Both the position numbers and the translations under genes were made by a program. This document shows positions 1 through 11,634 of a stretch of 64,000 nucleotides of DNA, in pieces. The stretch spans positions 6,253,435 through 6,317,434 of the forward strand of contig NC_088296.1 of assembly GCF_032854445.1 (NCBI RefSeq). Reading direction: 5' to 3'. Below the pieces are notes generated by a model. It saw only the letters and a list, made by a program, of their open reading frames with translations. It did no database searches and was not told the origin of the DNA. This DNA is from Liolophura sinensis (taxonomy: Eukaryota; Mollusca; Polyplacophora; Chitonida; Chitonidae). Each line of letters starts with the position of its first letter. Position 1 is the stretch's first letter.

Positions 1-1200
1 CACGACCATTTACAAGTTGTTGGTAGACCTTCCCACGTACGACCAGAGAGAAAGCATTACTGAATTGTGAACGACGTTATTGTCACAGACCATCCTTCCC
101 TTGACAGAGGCCAAATTTCCACATTAACTGCATATCCAGCTGGCATATATGCCTTCTCCGATTTTCTGCTCTAAGTAACAAGGCTGTAAAGGTGAACCTT
201 TAAGGTATTGGTTTGACGTCTTGCAAGAATTAAAAATACCAACGTAATCCCTTTTTTGAGATTCATTTCACGGGTTCTGTTTTAGTAGTGAAGGTTTGGA
301 CGCTTACAGACGTTGTCAGTCAAGACAGCAGATGACGTCATAAAGCATCCAACTGTTACTTCTCAGGAGATGCATGACAGTTGGATAATGTATACAATCA
401 GTGAAGTGATAGTCATTCGGCAAGCTTTTCGTCACCGAAAAGAAATTTTGCAAATGTAATCTTCCTTTTTTCTTCATTTCTGTATCTTGATTGTAAAATA
501 TATATTCTGAGAGTAAAAACGATGGATAACAAGATTTAGAGGGCGGTCATGCAAACCTGTCGCAGACGTCACAATCCTGTTAAACAGGAAAATGACTGGT
601 TTTATCACGAAGATTGTGAATGGAGTATTACGCGGAGAGGATCGAATACGTTAAGTAAAATTAGGTAATTTGTAGTTAGCAAAATCATGGCTGCATGCGA
701 ATTCACGTTGGATGTTTGATCGCACTCTGATCGATCGACTGATCAGGATAAATGAATACGGCCTAACGCCACATTGGCAATATCGTGACAAAGGACTCAT
801 CAACGAACGCAGTATATGGTTAGATGTGTAAGTGTAAGAATGCACTTGGGTAGAGATTTTATTGGGGTTATGTTGGAAATATCTATGCCAGTGCAATTAT
901 TGTTCTTTCTTCACCGAATACTCTTAAATTAAATCTAATTGGGAACGACCTCGATTTCCGCTGACCTTGCATAGGGAGGGGGGGGGGGGGGATTTGTAGA
1001 CATTCCTATACCAGTCATCAACCAATAAGGACGTTCCAGGTCAATAATCGCAAGGCCAATTCCCAAAATTGAAACTTAAGAAATTTTGGTACCCTATTTA
1101 TGTAGTTCTGTGAGGAATTAAATTTTTTTTAGATCAGACTATGTCAGGTACCTTATGTTTGCTGTAAGAAACTGTTTTGTTCTCCAACCTGTAAAAGGAG
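1..1200. other. Intergenic sequence, mostly unrecognised
   Basis: No gene or complete repeat is recognised. The stretch is AT-rich and has a G homopolymer near 977-991. A short minus-strand fragment at about 750-800 carries the 'taacgccacattggcaatat' motif, the reverse complement of a SINE or LINE tail that recurs near 8.4, 14.5, 33.1 and 53.8 kb. Open frames here are short and resemble nothing I know. Confidence 0.6.
752..800 (-). repeat. Tail fragment of a dispersed retroposon (third tail type)
   Basis: Read on the minus strand, this is a degraded copy of a motif of the form CACGATATGGCTGAAATATT followed by GGCGTTAAG and a CATT repeat. Fuller copies lie at 32926-33152 and 53590-53812. Only the 3' end is visible here. 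Confidence 0.5.
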
Positions 1201-1369
1201 CCATTCAAGAATCCTGTTGTCCACGGTTGGTGGGGCATACAAAATATACACATATTTTGATAGATTGAACCACGTTGCAGATTTTTGTAATGAAAGTCAA
1301 GAGTACATGTGTATACTGTATTTTAAGACTGGATTAATATTATTTGTTAATCAATTTGTGAAATGGCCG

Positions 1370-1475
1370 GTTATTGACAAGTGGTCGTATTTAACCGATT
1401 GCGTGTGAGCATTTGTCGTCTGTCACACTGTCGTCGCTGCTCACGTTTTACTCTGTGTGCTGTATATCTTTAATT
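1370..1475 (+). repeat. Element X, 3' part (copy 1)
   Basis: This contains the diagnostic order: GACAAG-GG, GTATTT-ACCG-TT, GTGTGA-CATTTG, then CACACTGTCGTCGCTGCTC and TTTTACTCT-TGTGCTGTA. It lies immediately upstream of a nearly complete second copy, so the two may be a head-to-tail dimer. No coding capacity is seen. Confidence 0.75.
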
Positions 1476-1492
1476 ATACTGTATTCCGGCAT

Positions 1493-1850
1493 AAACCAGT
1501 ATTCTGCTGGTGGGCTAAGCGTCCCCGAGGCCATAACCATTGTGCATTGTTTTAACTTTACTATATGTTAAATGTGATGACAATACAGCATTTTGAGTAA
1601 TTCTACACCAGTCACGTCTGATAAATTGCAATTACTACCACTGCATTTGTTTTTACCTAATTTTGCTTAAGCCATGGTGCTAAAGTTTTGCTGTTATTTA
1701 ATCATTTACACGAACAGTTGGAATAAACCCCTGACTGAGATAAATTGACAAGAGGCAGTATTTCACCGGTTGCTTGTGACAATTCACCAGCTGTCAGTCT
1801 GTCGTCGGTGCTCTGGTTTTACCGTCTATACTGCACTTCTTTAGTTATAT
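1493..1850 (+). repeat. Element X, nearly complete copy (copy 2)
   Basis: This is the best reference copy of the unknown dispersed repeat. In order it holds a segment with 'gctggtgggctaagcg' (source of the 35-bp array at 41.0 kb), an AT-rich middle with 'cctaattttgcttaagccat', a segment with 'gacaagaggc-gtatttcac' (source of the 28-bp array at 29.0 kb), and a core with 'gctctggttttac' (source of the 48-bp array at 34.2 kb). It is about 360 bp long, with no open frame of note and no terminal inverted repeat that I can see. Its class is undetermined: a non-autonomous DNA transposon, a Helitron-like element, or the 3' end of a longer element. Confidence 0.75.
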
Positions 1851-2112
1851 TTTTATACACTGGCATATATCCAGAGGGATATGGGAATCAGCTTCTCGAC
1901 CTGTCTGTCTGTCTGTGGACACATTCATAAGCCTTCTTGTCAACAGAACCCCTACAGTTTTCAGTGAAAGGCCGGAACTTGGCAAGTGTTATAGCAATTC
2001 CGTGAAATATTTACATGGACCTGTGGGATAGCATTCGCTAAATTAATTGTCGTATTAATCGCCCTTTGAAAATAGAATCTAAAATTAGCCTAAAACATTG
2101 CTACATATTTAT

Positions 2113-2165
2113 CTCACTGTCGTCGCTTATCTGGTTTTATTGTCTATGCTGTTCGCCTTCTATAA
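2113..2165 (+). repeat. Element X core fragment
   Basis: The fragment contains 'cactgtcgtcgct' followed by 'ctggtttta-tgtctatgctgt', which is only the core of element X. Confidence 0.65.
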
Positions 2166-2454
2166 CATAACCCCTATTTGTAGCTTTCAACAATTTACCT
2201 CAAATTAGGAATGGTAAGTACATTGTGCATTGTAGTATTTGCATGGCATTACCTAAATTATAAAACACGTTAAAGTCTAATTTAAGCTGAATAAAGAAAC
2301 AAATGAGAGCGTGTCAAAACAATTTTTTTCATATAAGTTATCATCGTACGTGTTGTGGTGACCATCCGAGAATGGGCACTTGTCTTTTGAGTTGATTTTT
2401 AAGAGTTTTCGAAAGGTCATACCGAGTTTTTTAGTGGCGGAAGGATATGTTTTG

Positions 2455-2545
2455 TTTGACCATTCACTTGTTACGTGTGACCATTTGACAGAAATCACAC
2501 TGTCGCCGCTGCTCTGGTTTTAGTCTCTATGTTGTACGTCTGCCT
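2455..2545 (+). repeat. Element X core fragment
   Basis: It contains 'gttacgtgtgaccatttg' and then 'cacactgtcgccgctgctc' and 'tggttttagtctctatg', in the same order and spacing as copy 2. Confidence 0.75.
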
Positions 2546-2549
2546 GTGT

Positions 2550-3734
2550 ACATACAATCCGATGACTCTTTTGCCTTGAACAGGTACTCTCAGTTCTTGA
2601 TAACTCCGGTCTCGAGTTATAGCCTTGTTTTTATATTGATATTAATTAATACTTGTCAGAAACATCACTGTTAGGTTTATAGGACTATGTGAACATTTTC
2701 TCGAGGTTAAGCGTTGTTCTTCGAAAAAAAATTAAAACCTTTACTAACTTTGTCACATGCTTGAAAACGTGGTACAATTATTGGTCTGTTCTGGTTATCC
2801 CGCGTTCTAGTTTCGCATGTTAGATGAGATGGCTTATGACGTACGGATTACGAAGGGAGAAGTAATTTGAAAGTGATTGGATTCATTTATAGCACTGAAC
2901 TAATATGTATCCTTGGAAAGTAAAGATCTGACCACTAGAGTGTTGAAAGTCGTTCAAATATTTGAATACTATGGTGGGCTTTATGAGCTATACTTACGGT
3001 ATCTACGAACGCTGACGTCACAACACCTTTTTTCCTTGATGTTCACCACAAGGAATGAATTTTTGGGAACTTTATTTCAGTAATCTTCTACTGTCAGCTA
3101 TTCCAACATTCAGTGTCGTGAATAAAGTTGGAAAAACCTCCTTTGACGTCAGAGTTCCTAACAAGCCCACCCTAGAATTCAAATGTTTGAGACGCCTTTA
3201 ACTCTTTTTACAAAAATCTAAAAAATAAATGAAACTATATTTATGCACATTTTTAAGTGGTCTATTTAGTGACGCCTACTTCGATTATTAGAGGTATTTT
3301 CCTTTAAGATCGATCTGTTAATCGATGATGGAAAGATTTGATGAGATACCCGTGCGCTTACCTTTCTCTCTAACTTGGCTACATTGTCACTAACAGATGA
3401 CTTCCATCAGGTTGTATTTAGCTGAAGCGATCTGGAATCCCTGTGTCAGGATTACTATCAAGTATTTGGTAAATACCTATAGTATAATAACAAATGATGT
3501 ATTTCACGGTAAAATTTACTCTCAGTTTATGCCACAGTTTATTTTTCTGTATATAAACAGCTACTTTTGAGAATTGAGTAGTTACGCAAGACGAGTGCAA
3601 AATAAGTAAAGCATCATATCACGTTTATTTGGGGGCAAAAGCGCTTTAAATGTACAACACCAATCGCTAAATACCGGTATCATGTAAAGTTACAACTAAA
3701 ATCAGTGTGAGTAATTAAATGACAGATCAACACT
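2550..3734. other. Intergenic sequence, nothing recognised
   Basis: This is AT-rich sequence without recognisable coding potential, RNA gene or repeat family member. Confidence 0.5.
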
Positions 3735-3899
3735 GTTTATTTATTTACTTATCTGATTGGTGTTTTTACGCTGTACTCAAGAATATTTCACTTATACGTC
3801 GGCAGCCAGCATTATGGTGGGTGGAAACCGGGCAGAGCCCGGAGGAAGCCCATGACCGTCCGCACGTTGCCATGTCAGCATTTTAATTCTGGGAGAGGC
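3735..3899 (-). repeat. SINE-1, 5'-truncated
   Basis: The copy starts at its (AAAT)n tail, seen here as TTTATTTATTTAC, followed by the reverse complement of the conserved 3' domain: 'gattggtgtttttacgctgt', 'actcaagaatatttcac', 'ttatggtgggtggaaaccgg'. The tRNA-like head is missing. Confidence 0.85.
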
Positions 3900-4346
3900 A
3901 CTTGTATTTGTACAGGAAGGATACTTTATTTTTTTGTGTTAAGTATTTACAATTTTTATTTGTTACTACTACAATACTATATACAAATATACAACTTATA
4001 CCGTGTAATCTCCTTGCTAGGGGATCTTCTGGTGAGTTTGGATCCGTTTTTTGACTGTCGCACACATACAGTCACAACCAGAAAGCCAGTTATTCCGGTG
4101 ACAAAATTGACTAAGAATTTGTTTTCGAACTTAATAAATTGGACATAAATATGATCCTATATACAAAACACAATTAACACTGCGTGTTTTGGTGTTGTAG
4201 TTAGCTTGTAAAACATACACAAGTGCTACTCAATTAAAACATGGACGATAGACCACAACTGCTGGTGAACACATGTCCCCTCCCCGAACCTTCAGTTTTA
4301 GTGAGGCAGCGTCTATTTTTCTTTACTTTATAAAACTACTACAGAG

Positions 4347-4690
4347 TAATCAACGACACTGTGATAACTTGCAAACGGTCACAGGTGACTGGTGAAATAC
4401 AGCCTCTTGTCCAATTTGCCTCAGTTACGGTTTTATTCTAAACGTTCATGTAAATGCCTGTATAGTAGCATATTGCACGTCTTCTAGCACCATGGCTTAT
4501 GCAGAATTAGGTAAAAAACATGCATTCATTTTATTTGAAATATATTAGAAGTGACTGGTCTATAATTACTCAGAATGCTCTATTGTCATCACATTTAATA
4601 CACAAACACATTGACATGTTACAAAAAGACCACGCCTTTGGGATCGATGCTTAGTCCACGAGCAGAAGGTCGCTACAAGCAGGAACAAGA
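4347..4690 (-). repeat. Element X, nearly complete inverted copy
   Basis: In reverse orientation the copy shows the core end ('acgacactgtgataact'), 'ggtgaaatacagcctcttgt', 'gcaccatggcttatgcagaa' and finally 'gggatcgatgcttagtccac'. All match copy 2 in inverted order. The last motif is the one amplified at 41.0 kb. A frame of 86 codons across its end (4611-4871) is not credible as a gene. Confidence 0.75.
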
Positions 4691-5059
4691 TGTAGATACT
4701 TCGCTAAGTAGTTGCAGCGCAGTGATAGGTCATGTTAGGTCATGGAAAACGCACTATCTTTCATTCGCACTTAGAGTTTTGACATATGACTATGATGTCC
4801 ATGGTAGATATGAAGGCTTGAATTACGGCATCGAAGATTTAAGGCCAAGCATGGCAATGCTTATACAATAGAGTATACTTTTCCCTAATAATATTATCAA
4901 AACAGTAATAGGTTAAAATGTTGACCATTGACTTCGAGATGCTGCTATGAAGATATGGTCAAAATATTACCTTCCAATGTGTAATGATGTATTCAAAGAA
5001 ACAGTGATTTCGAAAAAAATAGTCGACCTAATGTAAGTTGACTCGTTTACGTAAATCTC

Positions 5060-5640
5060 TGCGGTTTGTTTTTTCACTGAATGGGGAAAACAATGAGATT
5101 ATTTAACCCGAGACGAGAGATTATCAAGTATAATGCGTGCCCCCGTACTGATTTGCGTGACAGAAGCCCTCGCGGCTTACCCCGGGCGGACAGGCGAAGC
5201 CCTACTGTGTAATGCGTCTCGCTCCTTTTTCTTCCTAACACCAGCTGTCTCCTCTCCTGCAAATAGCATAGTCTGCTGACGTCAATACCAACACACGAAT
5301 GGCGAAGACCTAAAACTGCTATAGCCCACCGTTATATGCCCATAAATATTCAATACCAACAACATGTTATTCTGTCTACGCGTGATGAAATTGTGGCCCA
5401 TGCATAACAAAACCAAAAGGGTCTGTTTACAGAATTTATTGCCCTCTTACATTGTCAAGCGAGACAGTTACAAACCAATGGTATATACTGTTCATAAAAC
5501 CACCGAGTAAGTACGGCGATAAGCCTCAAAAGAATAACGCAAGATATGGTCGATAGCATAAGAGGGGAGTTTCGAGTTTGAACTTTTTTAATCGTTCAAG
5601 GTATAACAAGTTCTGCTGTGTCATGTGACCTGTCTAAAAT
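5060..5640. repeat. Upstream part of segmental duplication, related to 18110-18600
   Basis: Motifs occur in the same order in both places: 'ctgtctcctctcctg', 'gcatagtctgctgac', 'tgttattctgtctacgcgtg', 'gttacaaaccaa-tgtata' and 'ccaccgagtaagtac'. Divergence is substantial. In this copy about 3.5 kb of other sequence separates it from block A (9130 onward). In the 18-kb copy the same two parts are almost adjacent. Confidence 0.7.
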
Positions 5641-6611
5641 GTTCGGCATTATTACTGATCACTTTTTCAGTTACGTAACACGGTAAAACTGTTTTACGGT
5701 TAACAAGAAATGAGTTTTGAACTGGAAGAACTCCCTGTTATCTTCATAAAGCCGCTTTCACGCGGTTCGATTTCCCAAATAGACATGTTGATTTCTGGCT
5801 ATACCAGTTTAAAGGTCATGTAGATTCTACAATCACACTGTGCGAACGTGGCGTATGAAACGTAGTTTGTTCAATTTTCATTCTACTCATAGATTTGGCA
5901 TGCTGGGCATTCCAACTTTATTAGATTTATTTTACATTCCTTATAAAAGTCGATATTTTTTATTAAAAATTTAAACTGCGGAAAAGTCTGGGTATTAAGG
6001 AAGATACGTAGTCATGGAAGGAGAAGGGGCGCTTGTATTACTCTGTTGACGTATAGAAATAAGCTTCAGCTTTTATCGTGAAGTGCGGACGAGACTCAGA
6101 GAAGTTAATAATCCTCAAAGTATCAGCTACATCATATGATAATAAATGCCACTGGATAGTTGTACTGTCACTGGATTAATGGAGTTTCACAAAAAGCAAA
6201 ATGCATGTTAGAATATACGGGCGTCACTGATAGCCGGCGCGTCACAGAGATAGACATAGTATATACGGTCTTAATGTACGGATGTCTTATTCACAAAAAG
6301 CGATATACGATCAGGTATACGCTGTAACTGGGATAGCCAGGGCTTCCTATACAATTAGGCTGACAGGCATCAAATTACTTCCTGGAATTACTTTGTTTTC
6401 TGATCCATAAATTCGTACCACGACACTGGCTTCGTTTGTGCAAACGATGATTGAAGACGTTCTTGGAGAAACTATTTGTACCGAATTCTCTTTGCTTTAA
6501 AGAAGTTTGCTAAGGGATACAGAAAATACTGGACGAAAATGCTAAATTTCTATAGAAACTGAAGTAGTCATAGTTGCATTTTTATTGCCTTTTTTAGAAA
6601 AACGGAATACA

Positions 6612-6613
<2 letters not shown>

Positions 6614-6703
<90 letters not shown>

Positions 6704-6711
6704 TAGAGAGC
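6614..6711. repeat. (GA)n microsatellite
   Basis: About 98 bp of GA dinucleotides with small interruptions (AGAAGAG, GATAG). The Glu-Arg and Ser-Leu open frames across it on the two strands are artefacts of the dinucleotide. Confidence 0.97.
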
Positions 6712-7284
6712 AAAACCTGACGAATTTCTCTCGACCATATAGGCAGACTAAATACAGTTCAGTGTCAACTCTTTCTGACATTATTCTGGGTTGACTGTAA
6801 GAAATTAATTCAATCTGTGATAATTTCACATGATTTTAGCCACTTCACAATAGTGACTCGATATGACAGCGAAAGAAACGAGGTTGGAGCGTGAGACTTT
6901 AGTACTACAGATTACATCTATAGCGGAGCTTTGTTTAAACTATAACGAGGTGTTTCATGTGACAAACACAGTCATCGCTGTAAACTGCGAAATGCCATTT
7001 CGACACACAAGGTGAGGGTTCAAAGCAACATGGACAGAGAATTTGCAGATTTTCCCGCTTTAATTGCTTATGGGGCCTCGTGACCAGCTGTAAGACCATT
7101 GGCAAGTTACTGAGAAGTTCGTATGACTGTACGTCACATATGGGAAAGTCAGTAACTCGCCAACAGCGCTCCGGTTTCGGCCACCACGACAAATGACCGC
7201 AGTCGGATATGTGAAAAATTATTAAGCATGACGTTTAACAATGATCAAATAATTAAATAAGAAATAAATAATTCTTATCGTCGA

Positions 7285-7328
7285 CCCCCACTCCCGTGTA
7301 CCCCCACTCCCGTGTACCCCCACTCCCG
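7285..7328. repeat. 16-bp tandem repeat, about 2.8 copies
   Basis: The unit CCCCCACTCCCGTGTA is repeated without change, and the last copy is truncated. Confidence 0.95.
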
Positions 7329-7767
7329 CCTTTAAACTAAAGGTAAATATACCACATCTGACCTCAATATATCGTCACGTGTTTCTACTTCGGGTCTACA
7401 TTTCAAAGGTTTGATCTCGGTCCCAACAGTCGTTAATATAACGTCATGTCGAAGTCAAACACCTACGCAAAAGCAGACAATCCGTACAACTGTTAGCTTG
7501 TATTATGATGTAGGATGATGTATGGTTGTCGGATGTGCACAGAATGGGAGAGCTATATTTAGCCGTCAGTGATGCAAAGTGTCCTTCAAAATTAGAGGCC
7601 CGTATGAAGGACAAGATTAGTTTTTATTTGTAAGTCTGAAGCTAAATACTAAGATTTGAACTATTCAACGTATGCTTGAAATTATCTTATTTCACTTTGT
7701 ATGGAGCAACATTTTCTTTGATTTTTGTGCCATTGGTAGTGATGAAGATGGCTACTGATGAACATAA

Positions 7768-7862
7768 CGCTAAGTACTCAAAGATTTTCCACGTATATAA
7801 TGGCAGCCTGTTTTATGGGTGGATGGAAGAGGAGGGCCCGGGATAAACCACAGACCTTTGGC
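7768..7862 (-). repeat. SINE-1, old degraded fragment
   Basis: The fragment reads 'agtactcaaagattttccac', 'atggcagcc', 'gggtggatggaagagga-ggcccggg', 'aaaccacagacc'. This matches, with decay, the reverse complement of the conserved SINE-1 3' domain. No tail is preserved. Confidence 0.6.
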
Positions 7863-8039
7863 CTGTTAATGCTGAACTTTTCCACGTCTTACCTATCTCG
7901 TGTTGGTTAGACAAATGGTCCTCATCGAGGGCTTTTCAAGGGTAAGCCGTCTTATTCCCATCAAATCCGGTATGAAGAGTGAGAGCAATGATATTGTGTG
8001 TAATGTATCCTGGGGGTTTTCACGTCGTACTTTACAATT

Positions 8040-8375
8040 GCGTCCTATTTAACATTACGACGTACTTAACAATTACGTCGAACTAACAATTTTTCAATTA
8101 TGTAACGACGAGCGGTCATCTTTTATGTACTCGTATGTTTTCTTATGTCCCGGTGCGAATCTGTGCCGCCAAAATGCTGCCACCAACGACGTATCATGCC
8201 GAAGACATCGGACATGACAATCCACCCATTCACACTATACTGACAATCTGGATTCCTTGATCTAATCTCCCTATGCTTAGCGCAAATTGAGGAAGCAACA
8301 CGCACATTATTAAAATCGTTGGTGTCATCCGATCCGGATGAGATCCCAGCTCTTTCATCTTCGAAGCGGTAACTC
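8040..8375 (-). repeat. SINE-2, old copy
   Basis: On the minus strand this copy carries the SINE-2 body: a tRNA-like head with 'gatccggatgacacc', then 'gtgtcatgtccg'-type and 'atcatacgtcgttggtggcagc' regions. It ends in the decayed 3' domain around 'aattgttagttcgacgtaat'. The order agrees with the better copy at 14955-15310. A frame of 84 codons inside it is not a gene. Confidence 0.7.
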
Positions 8376-8401
8376 ACCGAACCGGTTTAACAATGATGCT
8401 G

Positions 8402-8455
8402 AATGAGTGTTTATGACCTAACGCCACATCGGCAATATTTCAGCCATATCTTGAC
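8402..8455 (-). repeat. Tail fragment of a dispersed retroposon (third tail type)
   Basis: It contains 'gacctaacgccacatcggca' and 'atatttcagccatat', the inverted form of the tail at 33.1 kb. Confidence 0.65.
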
Positions 8456-8869
8456 TATTAATGATGCTGAAGTAGGGAATTCAAATGCATATGTAAAAAC
8501 AAGTCGAATTTTCCCAATGTCGAAGCCCATGTCAAATGAGAATTGAAATGCGTATTTCAATACAATTTGTCTTTCGTAAGCGCCATTGATTTATGGACAG
8601 ATAGAGACATGCGCCTTTTACGGACAGTTTCACGGCTAACGTGAGTCTAATCTCAGCGCAGTTTTTGTCCCATATTCCGTCATGTGGCGTCTTTCCGTCT
8701 AGCTGCGTTAGTTCTTGCCCAGGCATGAATGATATGCTGTCAACGCCAAAACGCCCACACACGGCTAGCCAAGTCATCGAATTTCTGGCGTCGCTTCTGG
8801 TACTGACAGCTGAATCACAATGATTTTGACCTCCTGGAAACAATGGTCTAACATATCTAGCTTGGTGCC

Positions 8870-8918
8870 TGGCTGACTGATTTGCCGACTGATTGAATGA
8901 CTGGCTGGCTGACTGAAG
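8870..8918. repeat. Degenerate 4-bp repeat (GGCT/GACT)n
   Basis: A run of CTGGCTGACTGA-type tetranucleotides with many substitutions. Confidence 0.7.
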
Positions 8919-9231
8919 AGAATTTAATAATAATAGTAACTGGTCGAATGTTTCGTTTGTGGTTTAGGCCACTAGTCTGTCAACAAAAATAATTTCTCTT
9001 ATACATACTCAATACCTTATCACAGTGTTTTAAAAAGTACCACACTTTATGATGAGAAATGGAGGAAATCTACAAACATTATTGGAGAAATACAAATACC
9101 TGCTTTAGGGTTTACATTATTAACTTACAACTGAATTAAATACATTCATTTAAACAGTAACTTTAGATTATATTGATATGTATCTTTAATTGGCGTTTGT
9201 CAAAAAAAGAAAAAGAAAAAAACCCTAAGAC

Positions 9232-9280
9232 GATGACTATCATACTGTATCCGTTGCTCTGGTTTTACTCTCTGTGGTGA
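9232..9280 (+). repeat. Element X core fragment
   Basis: It contains 'ccgttgctctggttttactctctgt', split here as 'ccgttgctctgg' and 'ttttactctctgt', which matches the X core. Confidence 0.6.
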
Positions 9281-9622
9281 AAGTCAAGCCTTATACTGTG
9301 CGTGTACCACCGCTTGCTTGTGTAACTACGAGACTGGCTGTAAATTCGCAATCAGATGGGACCTGTTCATCTATGGACAGGTGCACTACATCCTCGATTA
9401 TCAGCAAATTTTACTGTCCCACTACGCCGTGTGTAACAGTGCGTGTGTACAATCGAATTGTCCTATGCGAACAGACGGCTCTGATGTACTCCTCTCTTGA
9501 GTTTGATCCAATACTTTCCTGCACTGGGGAATAGGAACCCAGTGTCTCACTCATGTTAAAAGTACACCATGGTTGTTGGAGCGAAAACGTTTGGTAAATA
9601 AGCCACAAATGCGGCTGCCATT

Positions 9623-9837
9623 AAAACGTCTGGCAGATACGACTGAGCTTTGTACGCATCATTACTTTAAGTAAGCAATGGGTTGTTCAGGAAGGATTTG
9701 GTGATTCAGAAACCTCATGGAAATGCGGGTATATCCAAGGCTGTCAACGGAGTTCACGGTCCCGATTTACAAACAACTGTACGTTGCGGCAAGATGTGTT
9801 TTATGGAAACACAAGTTTGGACATCTTGCTATTTTAG
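9623..9837. other. Highly conserved island of the A/C duplication
   Basis: Positions 9623-9711 are identical to 19151-19239 (89 bp, no difference seen). From 9625 to 9837 I count 7 differences in 213 bp, whereas the flanks look roughly 80-85% alike by eye. The plus frame starting at 9625 is open for 70 codons to a TAG at 9835 in both blocks, but 5 of the 7 differences would change the amino acid. I therefore do not call it coding. Gene conversion, a more recent exchange, or a constrained non-coding element are the alternatives. Confidence 0.7.
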
Positions 9838-11620
9838 ACCTTATCGTGTCAGCAGCTGAATACCGGTAACATGAGTTGCCTTTAATAGTGTAGAACAGTT
9901 CCCATCTTCAAATTTGCCTTTCCGTACATGAGTACAATTTACAACAATTTTATTCAGACAAGAACACATGAGGCATAGTAAACGTAGGTCAGATTTTAAC
10001 TATTGTTTAGCATAATGATACGAGTGGATGGAAAGACGTCAGTTACAGTATTTAACTTTCTCAAATACATAAAACACCAGCTTAATCTGAAGGACTGAAT
10101 TAGTTTTTCTAAAGCATAAGCATAACCAACTTTAATGATTAACATCAATTACCACTACGTATTGTAATATTGGAGTATTTTTTATATATACATTTCGGGT
10201 AACTTTTCGATTTATATGATATAGGTAACGTAAGATTAAAATTGATACTGCGTACGGAAAAGAATTCAAATGTTTTGCCTGTTGTAATAGAAATAAAAAA
10301 TTTTAAAAATCCAGATGGAGTGTAGAAAAAATATTTTGCTGACTTTTTTTCTTAGAACGAAAGCCATCTGGAAAGCGTTTATTCTTTGTTGTTAGTCTTT
10401 TTTCTTGCCTTATTTATTACCGGAGTTCTTTTACTGGTTATTTTTGTACTTAAGCTCTATATAATGTTTGGAAACAAGGAAGTTAATATATTTAATAATA
10501 GCTTAATTTAACAGTTAACCCGAAATAGAACTTCCTGCCGCAATCCAGAGAACTTTTGCAAAAGTACATAGTTGTTTGTCCTTACCGATGTTTCCTGGAG
10601 AAAGCAGCAGCAAACACATTTGTATAATTACAGTAGTCATTTCTTCTCTTTGTCATTCCTTTTCGATCTCAAAACTTTTAAACAATACAAGCTAAATACC
10701 TTTTGCAAAACGTAGCTTTCGCAGTACATTTAATAAAAAGCGTTTTAAGGACATATATTTCGTTACCTTCAGAAATCATTTACATCCACCCTCAACGTTA
10801 CAACCTGCAAAGTTACATAACTGTTAATAGTGTAAAATTGACTTGATTTAAAGGTGTTTGCAAGATAGCTGGAGATGAGCATGACAATATCTAAACTATT
10901 TCTAAATGAACCATTCTAAATTTAAGTGGAGCGCAGACATCAGTGAAACAGCTATTCTGGAAGTAAAAGTATTGCTTTTGAAATTCATGTCCGCTCCAGG
11001 ATTAAACCATCAGTATAATAGTTATGCCAAAGGCTAGAAAAGAACTAAACGGCCTTAAATCTGTGCCAAATGAACACAGAAGCGTTAAACACGAACCGCA
11101 TCTGTACTTGGTTATGGGGAAGCCACATATACCAACTTTCAATTTTTGTATGACAAACGCTTTCGGCAAGAAAGTTTGGAAAGCTTTCACACGTCCAAAT
11201 CAGGAGAACAACAGGTTATAGTTTTATATACACTTTTTTCATAATTTTTGGAAAGTGAATCTTGACGGACTGACAGAGTGACATGGTGGCAGACTGACGG
11301 ACAAGGCGTACATGTGTAGATCACTAATAAACAATACATATATTTTGAGTGGGAAGAGTCGGTTACTAGCTTACATGTGTTCTCTTAAATTGTGTTCTCT
11401 TCGTACCCGCACGGTCAGTGCCCAATACGGTGACAGACTCGTATCTTGCTGATTCCAATGTGTCTTGACGTCGCAAAGTTTGTTAGGTATCTGACGAACA
11501 GTTGTGGTTTACTGCAAACATCCCAAGCATTAATCAGACAGCCGACTTATACACGAAACACGCGTTTACAACGTCAAGCGCCGTCTAAACATACAAATAT
11601 ATCGAGGGCTTTGGTTAGTA

Positions 11621-11634
11621 AAATCCCCCCCCCC
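11621..11634. repeat. Poly-C run
   Basis: A homopolymer-rich stretch of C inside block A, with no counterpart seen in block C. Confidence 0.9.

Larger units (their letters stand above)
5700..7767. other. Intergenic sequence with one (GA)n and one 16-bp repeat
   Basis: Apart from the microsatellite at 6614-6711 and the short array at 7285-7328, I see nothing identifiable. The sequence appears absent from the parallel position near 18.6 kb, so it was either inserted here or lost there. Confidence 0.5.

Noticed and set aside
6585-6829. Glu-Arg-rich and Ser-Leu-rich frames
   Set aside because: They are translations of the (GA)n microsatellite on its two strands. The same holds for the Tyr-Ile frames at 56.2-56.3 kb and the poly-Tyr and poly-Leu frames at 26.4-26.7 kb and 48.5-48.6 kb.
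9625-9837. 70-codon frame conserved between blocks A and C
   Set aside because: No start codon in context, no known domain, and 5 of 7 differences between copies change the residue, so there is no sign of protein-level constraint. It is kept as a conserved island only.
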